DNA from: Sphingobium sp. B2D3C | GTDB lineage: Bacteria; Pseudomonadota; Alphaproteobacteria; Sphingomonadales; Sphingomonadaceae | Reading direction: 5' to 3' | Assembly: GCF_025961835.1 (NCBI RefSeq) | Contig: NZ_JAOQOK010000001.1 | Coordinates: 2,356,001 to 2,420,000 of the forward strand | Length of the DNA: 64,000 bases | In this document: positions 1-8,785 of the stretch, one piece after another | Layout of the letters: every line of letters begins with the position of its first letter | Numbering within the stretch: the first letter of the stretch is position 1 | Translations under genes and position numbers: made by a program | Notes under the pieces: generated by a model | The model's database searches: none | Seen by the model: only the letters and a program-made list of their open reading frames with translations | What the model was told of the DNA's origin: nothing

Positions 1-1263
1 TGCGAATTCCAGCCGGGCAATTACCTCAACCCCGGCCCGTGGCGCATCCCGCACCATCACCGCACCCTGCTCCATTACACCAAGGCCTTCGGTGTCGAGC
101 TGGAGCCGTTCATCCAGCTCAATCACAATGCCTGGGTCCACAACAGCAAGGCGTTCGGCGGCAAGCCCCAGCGCTACAAGGAGCTGGCCGTTGATTATAA
201 GGGCCATGTCTCCGAGCTGCTCGGCAAGGCGCTGAATGCCGGCGCGCTCGATCAGAAGGTCACCAAGGAGGACAAGGAGAAGCTGGTCGAGGCCTTGCGG
301 GAATGGGGTCTGCTCGATGGCGACCTGAATTACACCAGCGGCCTGCGTACCTCTGGCCAGCGCGGCTATGATCGCGCGCCCGGCGGCGGCGTCAACGGCG
401 CGCCGACGCCTTCCAAGATCAACGATCTGGGCGATGTGCTGGATTCCGGCGTGTGGCAGCAGATGAGCTTCTTCTTCACCAATGTGATGCAGACGACGAT
501 GTTCCAGCCCAAGGGCGGCATGGACATGATCGGCAAGGGCTTTGCCAAGCAGGTCGGCGACCTGATCACCTACAATGCCAAGGTGACGAAGATCGCGCAG
601 GGCGAGAAAGGCGTCACCGTCTCCTGGCAGGACCTGACCTCCAGCGCGATGCATGAGGCGAAGGCAGATTATTGCGTCTGCACAATTCCGCTGGGCGTGC
701 TCAACCAGCTCGAGCTGCAGGCGAGCGCTCCCCTCAAGGCCGCCATCGCCGCCGTGCCCTACTCCAACTCGGTGAAGATGGGCCTGGAGATGCGCAGCCG
801 CTTCTGGGAGGAGAAGGACGCGATCTATGGTGGCCACAGCTTCACCGACCAGCAGATTTCGCTGATCTCTTACCCGAACTTCGACTTCTTCGCGGACAAG
901 CCGGCGGTGCTGCTCGGGGCCTTTGCAGGCGGCGCCGGCGGCTATGCGCTGGCCGGCATGACGCCGCAGCAGCGCATCGAAACCGCGCTGGCGCAAGGAT
1001 CGGTGTTCCACCCGGAAGACTATCGCAAGCAGTTTATGAACGGAGTCTCCTTCGCCTGGAGCCGCACGCCGTGGATCATGGGATGCTGCGCCACCTGGTC
1101 GGAGGCGGCGCGCGCGCAGCACTACCAGAATCTGGTCGCCATGGATGGCCGCATCGTCCTCGCGGGCGAGCATGCGTCTTATTATGGCTGCTGGATGGAG
1201 GGCGCTCTGCTCTCCTCGCTGGATGCCATTGAGCGACTGCACAAAAAAGCAGTGGCTGGCTGA
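1..1263 (+). CDS. Flavin monoamine oxidase family protein, C-terminal part (5' end outside window)
   Basis: The reading frame is open from the first base, so this is the 3' part of a longer gene; the first internal ATG (295) is not a credible start because recognisable coding continues upstream. The product resembles FAD-dependent amine/L-amino-acid oxidases. It ends with the FAD-contacting signature GEHASYYGCWMEGA followed by a helix, as in this family. The N-terminal Rossmann FAD motif is not visible because it lies outside the window. Such enzymes oxidise amines or amino acids to imines with release of hydrogen peroxide. The substrate cannot be told. The efflux genes begin 38 bp downstream and may be unrelated. 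Confidence 0.85.
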   Translation, partial: CEFQPGNYLNPGPWRIPHHHRTLLHYTKAFGVELEPFIQLNHNAWVHNSKAFGGKPQRYKELAVDYKGHVSELLGKALNAGALDQKVTKEDKEKLVEALREWGLLDGDLNYTSGLRTSGQRGYDRAPGGGVNGAPTPSKINDLGDVLDSGVWQQMSFFFTNVMQTTMFQPKGGMDMIGKGFAKQVGDLITYNAKVTKIAQGEKGVTVSWQDLTSSAMHEAKADYCVCTIPLGVLNQLELQASAPLKAAIAAVPYSNSVKMGLEMRSRFWEEKDAIYGGHSFTDQQISLISYPNFDFFADKPAVLLGAFAGGAGGYALAGMTPQQRIETALAQGSVFHPEDYRKQFMNGVSFAWSRTPWIMGCCATWSEAARAQHYQNLVAMDGRIVLAGEHASYYGCWMEGALLSSLDAIERLHKKAVAG

Positions 1264-1301
1264 TCGAAACTGGGGCAAAGTAGACAAAATCTACTATCGA
1301 T

Positions 1302-2447
1302 ATGGATGACGCCGTGGACCTTCTAAACCGGCTGCCGGGCGCCGCCGGGCATCCTCTCTCCTCGTGGCGGCAGGGCACCCTGCTGATCGGGCTCGCGCTT
1401 CTCGCGGCATGCGGCAAGGGCGAAACCGAGCAGAAGCGGCAGCCGCCCCTGGTATCGGCGACAAAACCTGCCACCCACGTCTTCCGGGACGAGATTCAGG
1501 CCGTCGGCACCGCGCGCGCCAATGAGCAGGTGACGCTTGCCGCCAATGTGACCGAGCGGATCGAGCGGCTGATGTTCGATGATGGCATGTTCGTCCGGTC
1601 CGGCCAGTTGCTGGCGGTGCTTTCCAACGCGCAGGAGCAGGCAGCATTGGCCGGCGCCCGGGCAAGCGCCACCGAGGCCGCCTCGCAGCTCGACCGCGTC
1701 AACAGCCTGTATGAGCAGGGCTTCGCCACGCGCGCCCTGCTCGATCAGCAGCGCGCCGCCCTGAGCGAGGCCCGGGCCAGTCAGGATGGCATCAAGGCCC
1801 AGCTTGGCGACCGGCTGATCCGCGCGCCTTTCTCGGGCTATCTTTCGCTCCGCACCATCTCCGAGGGCGCCATCGTCAACAGCGGCACGCCACTGGTGAC
1901 GATCAGCGACCTGTCGCGCATCAAGCTGGATTTCACCGTGCCGGAAACGCAGCTCGGTGCCTTGCGCATCGGCCAGCCGATCCGGGCCTCCTCCTCGGCC
2001 TATCCCGATGATGTGCTGCAGGGCACGATCAGCACCATCGATCCGGTCATCGATCCGGCAAGCCGCGCCGTCATGGTCCGTGCGACGCTCCCCAATCCCG
2101 GCGCGCGGATCAAGCCCGGCATGTTGCTGACCGTCCGCATCGAGACCGGACAGCGCACCGCGCTCGCCGTGCCCGAGACTGCGGTGCTGAGCCAGGGTGA
2201 CCGGCGCTATGTCTACACACTCGACAAGGACCGCAAGGCCAAGCGGATGGACGTGCGCACCGGGCTGCGAGACAATGGGCTGATGGAAGTGAGCGGCCTG
2301 CCGCAGGATGCGCTGGTCGTCTCCGAAGGCGTGGTGAAGGTCGCGGAAGGCCGGCCCGTGCGTCTGGCCGAAGTCGAAAGCAGCAATAGCGCGCAGACTG
2401 AAGAGATCGCGCCCAAGGGCACCGCCACGCCGGAAGCGCGGCCATGA
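1302..2447 (+). CDS. RND efflux periplasmic adaptor (membrane fusion protein)
   Basis: A 381-residue HlyD/AcrA-type adaptor linking an inner-membrane RND pump to an outer-membrane channel. An N-terminal hydrophobic stretch ends in a lipobox (LAAC, Cys37), so it is probably a lipoprotein anchored in the inner membrane. It is followed by the biotinyl-lipoyl half, a short coiled-coil hairpin (about residues 100-145, rich in Ala/Gln/Glu/Arg), the second lipoyl half (about 150-190), and beta-barrel and membrane-proximal domains. The stop overlaps the pump start by ATGA (2444-2447), showing a translationally coupled operon. No TolC-like channel gene is present in the window. The start could also be the GTG at 1314. 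Confidence 0.92.
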   Translation: MDDAVDLLNRLPGAAGHPLSSWRQGTLLIGLALLAACGKGETEQKRQPPLVSATKPATHVFRDEIQAVGTARANEQVTLAANVTERIERLMFDDGMFVRSGQLLAVLSNAQEQAALAGARASATEAASQLDRVNSLYEQGFATRALLDQQRAALSEARASQDGIKAQLGDRLIRAPFSGYLSLRTISEGAIVNSGTPLVTISDLSRIKLDFTVPETQLGALRIGQPIRASSSAYPDDVLQGTISTIDPVIDPASRAVMVRATLPNPGARIKPGMLLTVRIETGQRTALAVPETAVLSQGDRRYVYTLDKDRKAKRMDVRTGLRDNGLMEVSGLPQDALVVSEGVVKVAEGRPVRLAEVESSNSAQTEEIAPKGTATPEARP

Positions 2448-5400
2448 TCCTTTCGGATATTTCGGTGCGGCGGCCAGTGGTCGCCGCCGTGATGTCCCTC
2501 CTGCTCGCGATCATCGGCTTCGTCGGCTTCATGAACCTGTCCGTGCGCGAATATCCGGACACCGACCCGCCCATCGTCTCGGTCGAAACGCGCTATACCG
2601 GCGCCAATGCCAGCGTGATCGAGAACCGCATCACCCAGCCGCTGGAGCAGCGGCTTGCTGGCATCGAGGGGATCGAGACGATCAGCTCGACCTCGCGCGA
2701 CGGCACCTCCAGCATCGTGATCGAATTCCGCGCCGGACGCGATGTCGATGCGGCCGCCAACGATGTGCGCGACCGGGTCGCCGGCGGAGCGGCGGACCGT
2801 CCGGACGACGCCCTGCCGCCGGAAGTGCGCAAGGTCGATTCCGATTCCCAGCCGATCATCTTCTTTGCCGTGATGGCGCCGGGCTGGGACCGCACCAAGC
2901 TCGGCGATTTCGTCTCGCGGGTCGTGGTTGACCGACTCTCGACCATCGATGGCGTGGCGCAGATCGTCGAACTTGGCATGGCCAAGCCCGCCATGCGCGT
3001 GTGGCTCAATGCCGATCGGCTGGCGGCCTTTCGGCTGACCCCCGGCGATGTCGAGGCCGCGCTGCGCCGGCAGAATGTCGAGCTGCCCGCCGGGCGGATC
3101 GAGGCGGAGGCGCAAAACCTATCGCTCCGCGTCCAGCGCGACTTCACGACCCCGCAGGACTTTGCCCAGCTTGTCATCGGACGGGGCAGCGATGGCTATC
3201 AGGTGCGCCTGGGCGATGTCGCGCGCATCGAGGAAGGGCCGGAAAATCCCTATTCCATCTTCCGCTACAACGGCGAAACAGGCGTTGGCCTCGGCATCGT
3301 TCGCCAGTCAGGCGCCAACACGCTGGCGGTGGCGCAAGCCGCCAAGGCGGCTGTTGCGGATCTGAGCAAGAACCTGCCCGAGGGCGTCGAGATCCGCATG
3401 GGTGGCGACAGCACCATGTTCATCGACGAGGCCATTCGCGGCGTGTGGCACACCATCTTCGAGGCGGCGCTGCTCGTCACCATCGTGGTATTCTTCTTCC
3501 TCGGCAGCCTCCGCGCGACATTGGTGCCGATGATCACCGTGCCGATCTGCCTGCTGACGACCTTCGGCGTGCTGTGGCTGGCCGGCTATTCGATCAACCT
3601 GCTCACCTTGCTGGCGCTGGTGCTGGCAATCGGCCTTGTGGTCGATGACGCCATCGTCGTCCTCGAGAATGTCTATCATCGTATTGAGGAAGGCGAAGAC
3701 CCGCTCTTTGCCGCCTTTTACGGCGCGCGGCAGGTCGGCTTTGCCGTCGTCGCCTCCACCATGGTGGTATGCGCCGTGTTCGTGCCGGTGATGTTCCTCT
3801 CCGGCCAGGCCGGCTCGCTGTTCCGCGAACTGGCGGTGGCGATGATCGCCGCGGTCGGCGTCTCGGGCTTCCTCGCCCTCACGCTGACGCCGATGATGTG
3901 CTCCAAGCTGCTCAAGGGCAGCCAGCGCGGCCGCCTGACGGCCAAGATCGACCGGTTGATGGAGCGGACGGAAAACGGCTATCGCAACGCGCTCGGCTCG
4001 GTGCTCCGCCGCCCCCTGCCGGTGATCGTCGCGTCCGTACTGCTGATCGCCGGCAGCGCGGTGCTGTTCCGCAGCCTGGATTCCGAACTCGCCCCGGCGG
4101 AAGACACCGGCGTGATCCAGGTCCGCCTCAACAGCCCGGAAGGGACGGGCTTTGCGCAGGCCGACAAATATCTGCACCAGGCCGAAACGCTGGTCCTGCC
4201 CATGGTCGCCGAGGATGGCCCGGTGCGCGGGATGAATGCGCGCATCGGCGGTTTCGGCGGCGGCACCGACGATTTCAACAGCAGCAGCCTCTCGGTGTTC
4301 ATGAAGCATTGGGACGAGCGCAAGGAAAGCTCGCAGAGCGTCGCGCAGGAGGTCAACAAGCGGCTGGCAGGCCTGCCATCCGTGCGCGGCAACGCCACCG
4401 TCACCAACCGCCTTTCGCGCGGCGGCCAGCCGATCAGCTTCGTGATTGCCGGCACCAGCTATGAGGATCTGGCCGTCGCGCGGGACCGCATATTGGATGC
4501 GGCGCGCGACAACCCCGGCATCGTCAATCTCGATGCCGACTATGTCGAGAACAAGCCGCAACTGCTGATCGAGATCGATCATCAGCGGGCCGGTGACCTC
4601 GGCATTTCCGTCAATGACATCAGCCAGGCGCTGCAGACGATGATGGGGTCGCGCCGCACGTCGACCTATGTGCGCGACGGCGAGGAATATTATGTCGTCC
4701 TGCAGGCGGAATCCTTCAATCGCGACGATGAGGCATCGCTGGCGAAAGTCTATGTCCGCGCCGCCGGCGGCGCACTGGTTCCGCTCTCCAACCTGCTGAT
4801 CGTCAAGCAGGCGGCGACGGCACGCGAGCTGGGCCGCTTCAACAAGATGCGCGCCATTACGCTCAGTGGCGGCCTGGCCGAGGGCTATTCTCTCGGGCGC
4901 GCACTCGACTTTCTCAATGAGCAGGCGCGCCAGTCGCCGGAAGTGACCGCCGTGGGCTATAAGGGTGAGAGCCGCAGCTTCATGCAGACCGGCACCTCGA
5001 TCTGGATCGCGTTCGGCTTTACCGTGGTGGTGATCTACCTGCTGCTCTCCGCCCAGTTCGAAAGCTTCGTCCACCCGCTGGTGATCATTTCCGCTGTGCC
5101 GCTGGGCGCCGCGGGCGGCATTATTGGCTTGGCGGTGACGGGGACCAGCATCAACCTGTTTAGTCAGATCGGCATGATCATGCTGGTCGGCCTCGCGGTG
5201 AAGAACGGCATTCTGATCGTCGAATATGCCAACCAGTTGCGCGACGAAGGCCGGGATTTTCTGGTGGCGATCAGCGACGCGTCCGTCCGCCGCCTCCGCC
5301 CGATCCTGATGACCTCCATCGCCACGGTCGCAGGCGCCATTCCGCTGGCAATCGGCGGGGGTGCCGGCGCGCATGCCCGCTCGTCCATCGGCTGGGTGAT

Positions 5401-5566
5401 CGTGTTCGGCGTCAGCATCGCGACGGCCATCACCCTATTCGTAGTGCCTTTGCTCTACAGCCGCTTTGCGCGGGGCACATCCTCGCCCCAGACCGTCACC
5501 CGCCGCCTGCGTGCGCTGATGGGCAAGAACGGGAAGCCCGATGGAACGGCCCAGCCGGCGGAATGA
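2444..5566 (+). CDS. RND efflux transporter permease (AcrB/MexF family)
   Basis: The 1040 residues match the usual length of hydrophobe/amphiphile efflux pumps. The start is typical: first transmembrane helix (about 10-30), then the porter motif around YPDTDPP. The proton-relay pair of aspartates lies in TM4 (GLVVDDAIVVLENV, near residue 400), and the second half repeats the TM block (about 860-1010). It would work as a proton-driven drug or lipophile exporter in the inner membrane with the adaptor encoded just upstream. Substrate specificity cannot be read from the sequence. No dedicated regulator is adjacent. Confidence 0.95.
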   Translation: MILSDISVRRPVVAAVMSLLLAIIGFVGFMNLSVREYPDTDPPIVSVETRYTGANASVIENRITQPLEQRLAGIEGIETISSTSRDGTSSIVIEFRAGRDVDAAANDVRDRVAGGAADRPDDALPPEVRKVDSDSQPIIFFAVMAPGWDRTKLGDFVSRVVVDRLSTIDGVAQIVELGMAKPAMRVWLNADRLAAFRLTPGDVEAALRRQNVELPAGRIEAEAQNLSLRVQRDFTTPQDFAQLVIGRGSDGYQVRLGDVARIEEGPENPYSIFRYNGETGVGLGIVRQSGANTLAVAQAAKAAVADLSKNLPEGVEIRMGGDSTMFIDEAIRGVWHTIFEAALLVTIVVFFFLGSLRATLVPMITVPICLLTTFGVLWLAGYSINLLTLLALVLAIGLVVDDAIVVLENVYHRIEEGEDPLFAAFYGARQVGFAVVASTMVVCAVFVPVMFLSGQAGSLFRELAVAMIAAVGVSGFLALTLTPMMCSKLLKGSQRGRLTAKIDRLMERTENGYRNALGSVLRRPLPVIVASVLLIAGSAVLFRSLDSELAPAEDTGVIQVRLNSPEGTGFAQADKYLHQAETLVLPMVAEDGPVRGMNARIGGFGGGTDDFNSSSLSVFMKHWDERKESSQSVAQEVNKRLAGLPSVRGNATVTNRLSRGGQPISFVIAGTSYEDLAVARDRILDAARDNPGIVNLDADYVENKPQLLIEIDHQRAGDLGISVNDISQALQTMMGSRRTSTYVRDGEEYYVVLQAESFNRDDEASLAKVYVRAAGGALVPLSNLLIVKQAATARELGRFNKMRAITLSGGLAEGYSLGRALDFLNEQARQSPEVTAVGYKGESRSFMQTGTSIWIAFGFTVVVIYLLLSAQFESFVHPLVIISAVPLGAAGGIIGLAVTGTSINLFSQIGMIMLVGLAVKNGILIVEYANQLRDEGRDFLVAISDASVRRLRPILMTSIATVAGAIPLAIGGGAGAHARSSIGWVIVFGVSIATAITLFVVPLLYSRFARGTSSPQTVTRRLRALMGKNGKPDGTAQPAE

Positions 5567-5678
5567 TCCGGCCCCGCTAACCGGCCACGCCAGCCAGCTG
5601 GGCGACGCCCCAAACGCAAACGGCGCGCCACTCGATGACCGAGGGCGCGCCGCTCAACGACGATGAGATCGTGATGGA

Positions 5679-5987
5679 TCAGTCCATGGTCGCCATGCGC
5701 GCATTGCTGTTGGACAGCTGCGCGATGCGGGTCTCGCTGACCTGCTTCATCGACTTGCGGCACTTGAAGTCCGGCGCCAGATCGGCATTCACGCGGTTGC
5801 CCGGGTTGCAGGCAGCGGCGATTTCACGAGCGACGCGACCGCGAAACTGGTCGACGCTCTCGGCGTCGGCGAAGTTCACGCCGTCCGTGGAGACGCGCAC
5901 TTCGACATTTTCACGGGGCTTGGCGAATCCGGCGCTCGAACCGACGAGCAGACCAGCCGCGACGAGGGCGGCGGCAACGATTTTCAT
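5679..5987 (-). CDS. UrcA family protein
   Basis: A 102-residue exported protein with an N-terminal signal peptide (cleavage likely after the AGFA near residue 22). It has the UrcA-family pattern: a short beta-rich start, a conserved VDQFRGRVAREIAAAC helix, and a second Cys in a KCRKSM-like motif, so a disulfide is likely. The name comes from a uranium-responsive Caulobacter protein; the molecular function is unknown. Sphingomonads usually carry several copies. It is monocistronic, with a long non-coding region upstream. Confidence 0.85.
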   Translation of the reverse strand: MKIVAAALVAAGLLVGSSAGFAKPRENVEVRVSTDGVNFADAESVDQFRGRVAREIAAACNPGNRVNADLAPDFKCRKSMKQVSETRIAQLSNSNARMATMD

Positions 5988-6773
5988 GTCTGTTACTCCT
6001 GCAAACTCAATTTTTCTTTTCGGTAACTCTTGATGAAGTCAGGCTCGTGACGCTCACAAGGAGCGGTCCTGAACCTGTCCAGCGTTCTTGAGTGCGCTTG
6101 CCGTCCAGATAGGTCTGCGGGCGTTCACGGACAAGGCAAAATCGTCGCTGCGCCGCAGAAATCAGCCATTTTTCGATGCTGCAAGGCAGGAAAGCCATGC
6201 GCCCCTTGCAATGTCGCAGTACGCCAGGAGACAAGTTTTCGCTTGGTGCTCCGCTCGCGGAAGTCGCGCCAGCGGCGTTGTTCGATGGATTGCGCAAAAT
6301 CGCGGCCACGTTCCAACCACGCGCGGTGCGATCATCCGCCGTCAAGTCAAATTTCGGAATATTGTGGCTTACGTTCAAAAGTTTACGCCCGTAATCGACC
6401 GATAGTTGGATCACCCTGCAAAGTCGGTCGCGTCGCCTTGACCCTAGCCGTGCCCACCGGCAGTCTCGACGATCCCAGCCTAGACTATACAGCGCACAGC
6501 CGAGATCACCGGCGCGTTGTGCATTTATGTGCAACTTATTCTTACGCTGCATGGGCGAAATAAGCCGGCGAAATTATTTTTGCGGGCCACGCCATATCCG
6601 ACCCCATATGGCGTCGTTCGCCCGGATGATGCGCTCGTCGCTCGCGATTTGCGCCGCCGTCTGTCGAGTCGCGCATCCACCCGGTTGTTTTGGATGGCGG
6701 CCTGATGCAAGGGAGAGGAGAACCGCAAACGCGGACAGACAGGCCCTCGGGGCAAGGACGACGGAACAGAGTC
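5988..6773. other. Long intergenic region without a supported gene
   Basis: This stretch of almost 0.8 kb separates divergent urcA and the NDUFA9-like gene. Open frames exist on both strands (for example 6007-6552 on the minus strand), but none shows a recognisable family, signal peptide or good ribosome binding site. Local base composition is lower in GC around 6500-6600 than in the neighbouring genes. An 8-bp inverted repeat (CGCCATAT/ATATGGCG) lies at 6590-6613. The region probably holds the two divergent promoters and could contain a decayed gene or a small RNA. Confidence 0.5.
6590..6613. promoter_or_regulatory. Inverted repeat, possible operator
   Basis: CGCCATAT and ATATGGCG are perfect inverted arms separated by 8 bases, about 160 bp upstream of the NDUFA9-like gene and in a locally AT-richer segment. 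The symmetry suits a dimeric regulator, but no regulator can be named. Confidence 0.3.
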
Positions 6774-7733
6774 ATGATAGCGACGGACAAGCCGATTGTG
6801 TTGTTTGGGGGTGGTGGTTTCGTCGGCCGCCACGTGGCGCAGGAGCTGCTGGCGAAGGGCTATCGCCTGCGCATCGCCCAGCGCGATCCGCGCCAGGCCT
6901 TTGCGCTGCGCACGCTGGGCGGCATGGGCCAGATCCAGTTCGCGGCCGTGGACATCACCCGCGCCGATCAGGTCACTGCAGCCCTCACGGGCGCATCCGC
7001 CGCAGTCAACTTCGTCGGCCTGCTGACCGGCGATATGCACGCCGCGCATGTGGTGGGCGCACAGACCATATCCGAGGCTGCGGCGGCGGCGCGCCTTGAG
7101 GCGCTGGTTCACGTCTCCGCCATTGGCGCGGACGCCGCCAGTGCGTCTGCCTATGGGCGGACCAAGGCCGAGGGTGAGGCGGCAGTGCGCAGCGCCTTCC
7201 CGCGCGCGACCATCGTGCGGCCCTCGATCCTGTTCGGGCAGGACGACCAGTTCACCAACCGCTTTGCCCGCCTGATCGCCTCGGGATCGACCCTGCCCGG
7301 CCAGATCGTCCCGGTGATCCGTGGCGAGACGCGCTTTCAGCCCGTGCATGTGGTCGATGTCGCCCGCGCCATCGCGCAGGCCGCGACTCAGCCCGAGGAT
7401 CATGCTGGTCAGACCTATGAGCTGGGCGGCCCGGACACGCTCTCCCTGCGCCAGATCAACTACTGGATCGCCGCCGAGATCGGTCGCCCGTGCAGCTTCC
7501 TGCCCATCCCCGACGGTGTCGCCAAGGCGCTGGCCATGCTGACCGGCTGGGCACCGGGCGCGCCGATCACGCGCGACCAGTTCGAGATGCTGCTGAGCGA
7601 CAATGTCGTTGCGCCGGGCGCGGCGGGCTTCGAGCGGTTCGGCATCACCCCAGCCCCGATGGCGGCGATTGCGCCGGCCTGGCTGGAGCAATATCGCAAG
7701 CAAGGGCGGTTCGGCGTCACGGCACGGGCCTGA
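6774..7733 (+). CDS. NDUFA9-like NAD(P)-binding protein (complex I subunit family, atypical SDR)
   Basis: Extended short-chain-dehydrogenase-like protein of 319 residues with an N-terminal dinucleotide motif (FGGGGFVGRHVAQELLAKG). It is related to mitochondrial complex I accessory subunit NDUFA9/39 kDa and to bacterial NmrA/NAD-dependent epimerase-like proteins. The usual SDR Tyr-x-x-x-Lys is visible as YGRTK near residue 125. I chose ATG 6774; the frame is open further upstream (6690), but that extension is not conserved-looking. In alphaproteobacteria this gene often sits next to uppP, as here. Whether it binds complex I or acts on quinones in this organism is inference. Confidence 0.85.
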   Translation: MIATDKPIVLFGGGGFVGRHVAQELLAKGYRLRIAQRDPRQAFALRTLGGMGQIQFAAVDITRADQVTAALTGASAAVNFVGLLTGDMHAAHVVGAQTISEAAAAARLEALVHVSAIGADAASASAYGRTKAEGEAAVRSAFPRATIVRPSILFGQDDQFTNRFARLIASGSTLPGQIVPVIRGETRFQPVHVVDVARAIAQAATQPEDHAGQTYELGGPDTLSLRQINYWIAAEIGRPCSFLPIPDGVAKALAMLTGWAPGAPITRDQFEMLLSDNVVAPGAAGFERFGITPAPMAAIAPAWLEQYRKQGRFGVTARA

Positions 7734-7820
7734 CGACCATCCGTTGGGGGCACTGGCGCTCGTAGCGCGCCCCTGCCCGCCCGCGCCAGACACCTGCCTC
7801 GTTTCAAGGATTGCGCCCGC

Positions 7821-8624
7821 ATGGATAGCAACGTCTTCACCGCCATTCTGCTGGGCATATTGGAAGGGCTGACCGAGTTTCTGCCCGTCTCCTCGACAGG
7901 CCACCTCATTCTGGCGAGCGAGTTGCTGGGCTTTACCGGCGAATCGTCGGTGACCTTCAAGATCGCCATCCAGTTCGGTGCCATTCTCGCTGTGATGGCT
8001 GTCTACTGGCAGCGCTTCTGGGGCGTGGGCACGGGCCTGCTGAAGGGCCGGCCGGACGATATCGCCTTCACGCGCAACGTGTTCCTCGGCTTTGCGCCGG
8101 CGCTGGTCATCGGCGTTCTCGCCTATGAAGCGGTGCGCGCCGCTATTCAGACCCCGATGATCGTGGCGGTCGCCCTCATCATCGGCGGCATTCTGATGCT
8201 GATCCTGGAGCGGATGGTGAAGACCGTGCGGGTCAAGTCGGTGGAGACCATGCCATTTACCACCGCGCTTGGCATCGGACTGGTGCAGTGCATCGCGATG
8301 ATACCGGGCGTAAGCCGGTCCGGCGCGACCATTTTGGGGGCGCTGACCATGGGCGTCGACCGCAAGACGGCAGCGGAATACAGCTTCTTCCTCGCCGTCC
8401 CCACCATGCTCGCAGCGACCGTCTATGCGCTTTGGAAAGATCGCGCGCTGCTCAACGCCGACGATCTGGGGATGATCGCCATCGGTTTCGGCATGGCCTT
8501 CCTCACTGCGCTCTTCGTCGTGAAGGGCTTTGTCGCCGTCGTGACCCGCTACGGTTTCAAGCCTTTTGCCTGGTACCGAATCATAGCCGGGTCGATCGCT
8601 CTGATCGCCCTTTTGATGCGATAG
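7821..8624 (+). CDS. uppP: Undecaprenyl-diphosphate phosphatase
   Basis: A 267-residue BacA/UppP integral membrane protein. It dephosphorylates undecaprenyl pyrophosphate to recycle the lipid carrier for peptidoglycan and other envelope glycans. Both catalytic signatures are present: the glutamate-rich EGLTEFLPVSSTGH near the N terminus (about residues 14-28) and PGVSRSGATILG (about 160-172), with about eight hydrophobic helices. It follows the NDUFA9-like gene in the same direction by about 90 bp and may share its transcript. Confidence 0.95.
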   Translation: MDSNVFTAILLGILEGLTEFLPVSSTGHLILASELLGFTGESSVTFKIAIQFGAILAVMAVYWQRFWGVGTGLLKGRPDDIAFTRNVFLGFAPALVIGVLAYEAVRAAIQTPMIVAVALIIGGILMLILERMVKTVRVKSVETMPFTTALGIGLVQCIAMIPGVSRSGATILGALTMGVDRKTAAEYSFFLAVPTMLAATVYALWKDRALLNADDLGMIAIGFGMAFLTALFVVKGFVAVVTRYGFKPFAWYRIIAGSIALIALLMR

Positions 8625-8634
8625 GACCGGATCG

Positions 8635-8700
8635 GACCTATAAGGGGTTTAGATAACCTGTTCAAACCCTAAAAAATGGCCGTGCGCCACATTATAGGTC
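8635..8700. promoter_or_regulatory. Nested inverted repeats in the gltD leader region
   Basis: GACCTATAA (8635-8643) pairs with TTATAGGTC (8692-8700), and inside it GGGTTT (8645-8650) pairs with AAACCC (8664-8669). The arrangement lies between uppP and gltD, right after the uppP stop. It may be an operator or a folded leader for the glutamate synthase operon. A TATACT box follows at 8704-8709. There is no T-run for a rho-independent terminator on the plus strand. Confidence 0.4.
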
Positions 8701-8785
8701 AGCTATACTGTCCTTAATGTTGAGAAACGCGTGACTTCCGCGATTGTCGTCCCTATGTGCGGCGCCGAAAGGAAGGACCCCGCCC

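Noticed and set aside
295..1263. Start of the amine oxidase at the first in-window ATG
   Set aside because: Clear oxidase coding continues upstream to base 1 in the same frame, so the gene is truncated by the window edge.
6007..6552. 181-codon minus-strand frame in the long intergenic gap
   Set aside because: No recognisable domain, no ribosome binding site, mixed Arg/Ser/Trp-rich composition. Kept only as part of the intergenic description.
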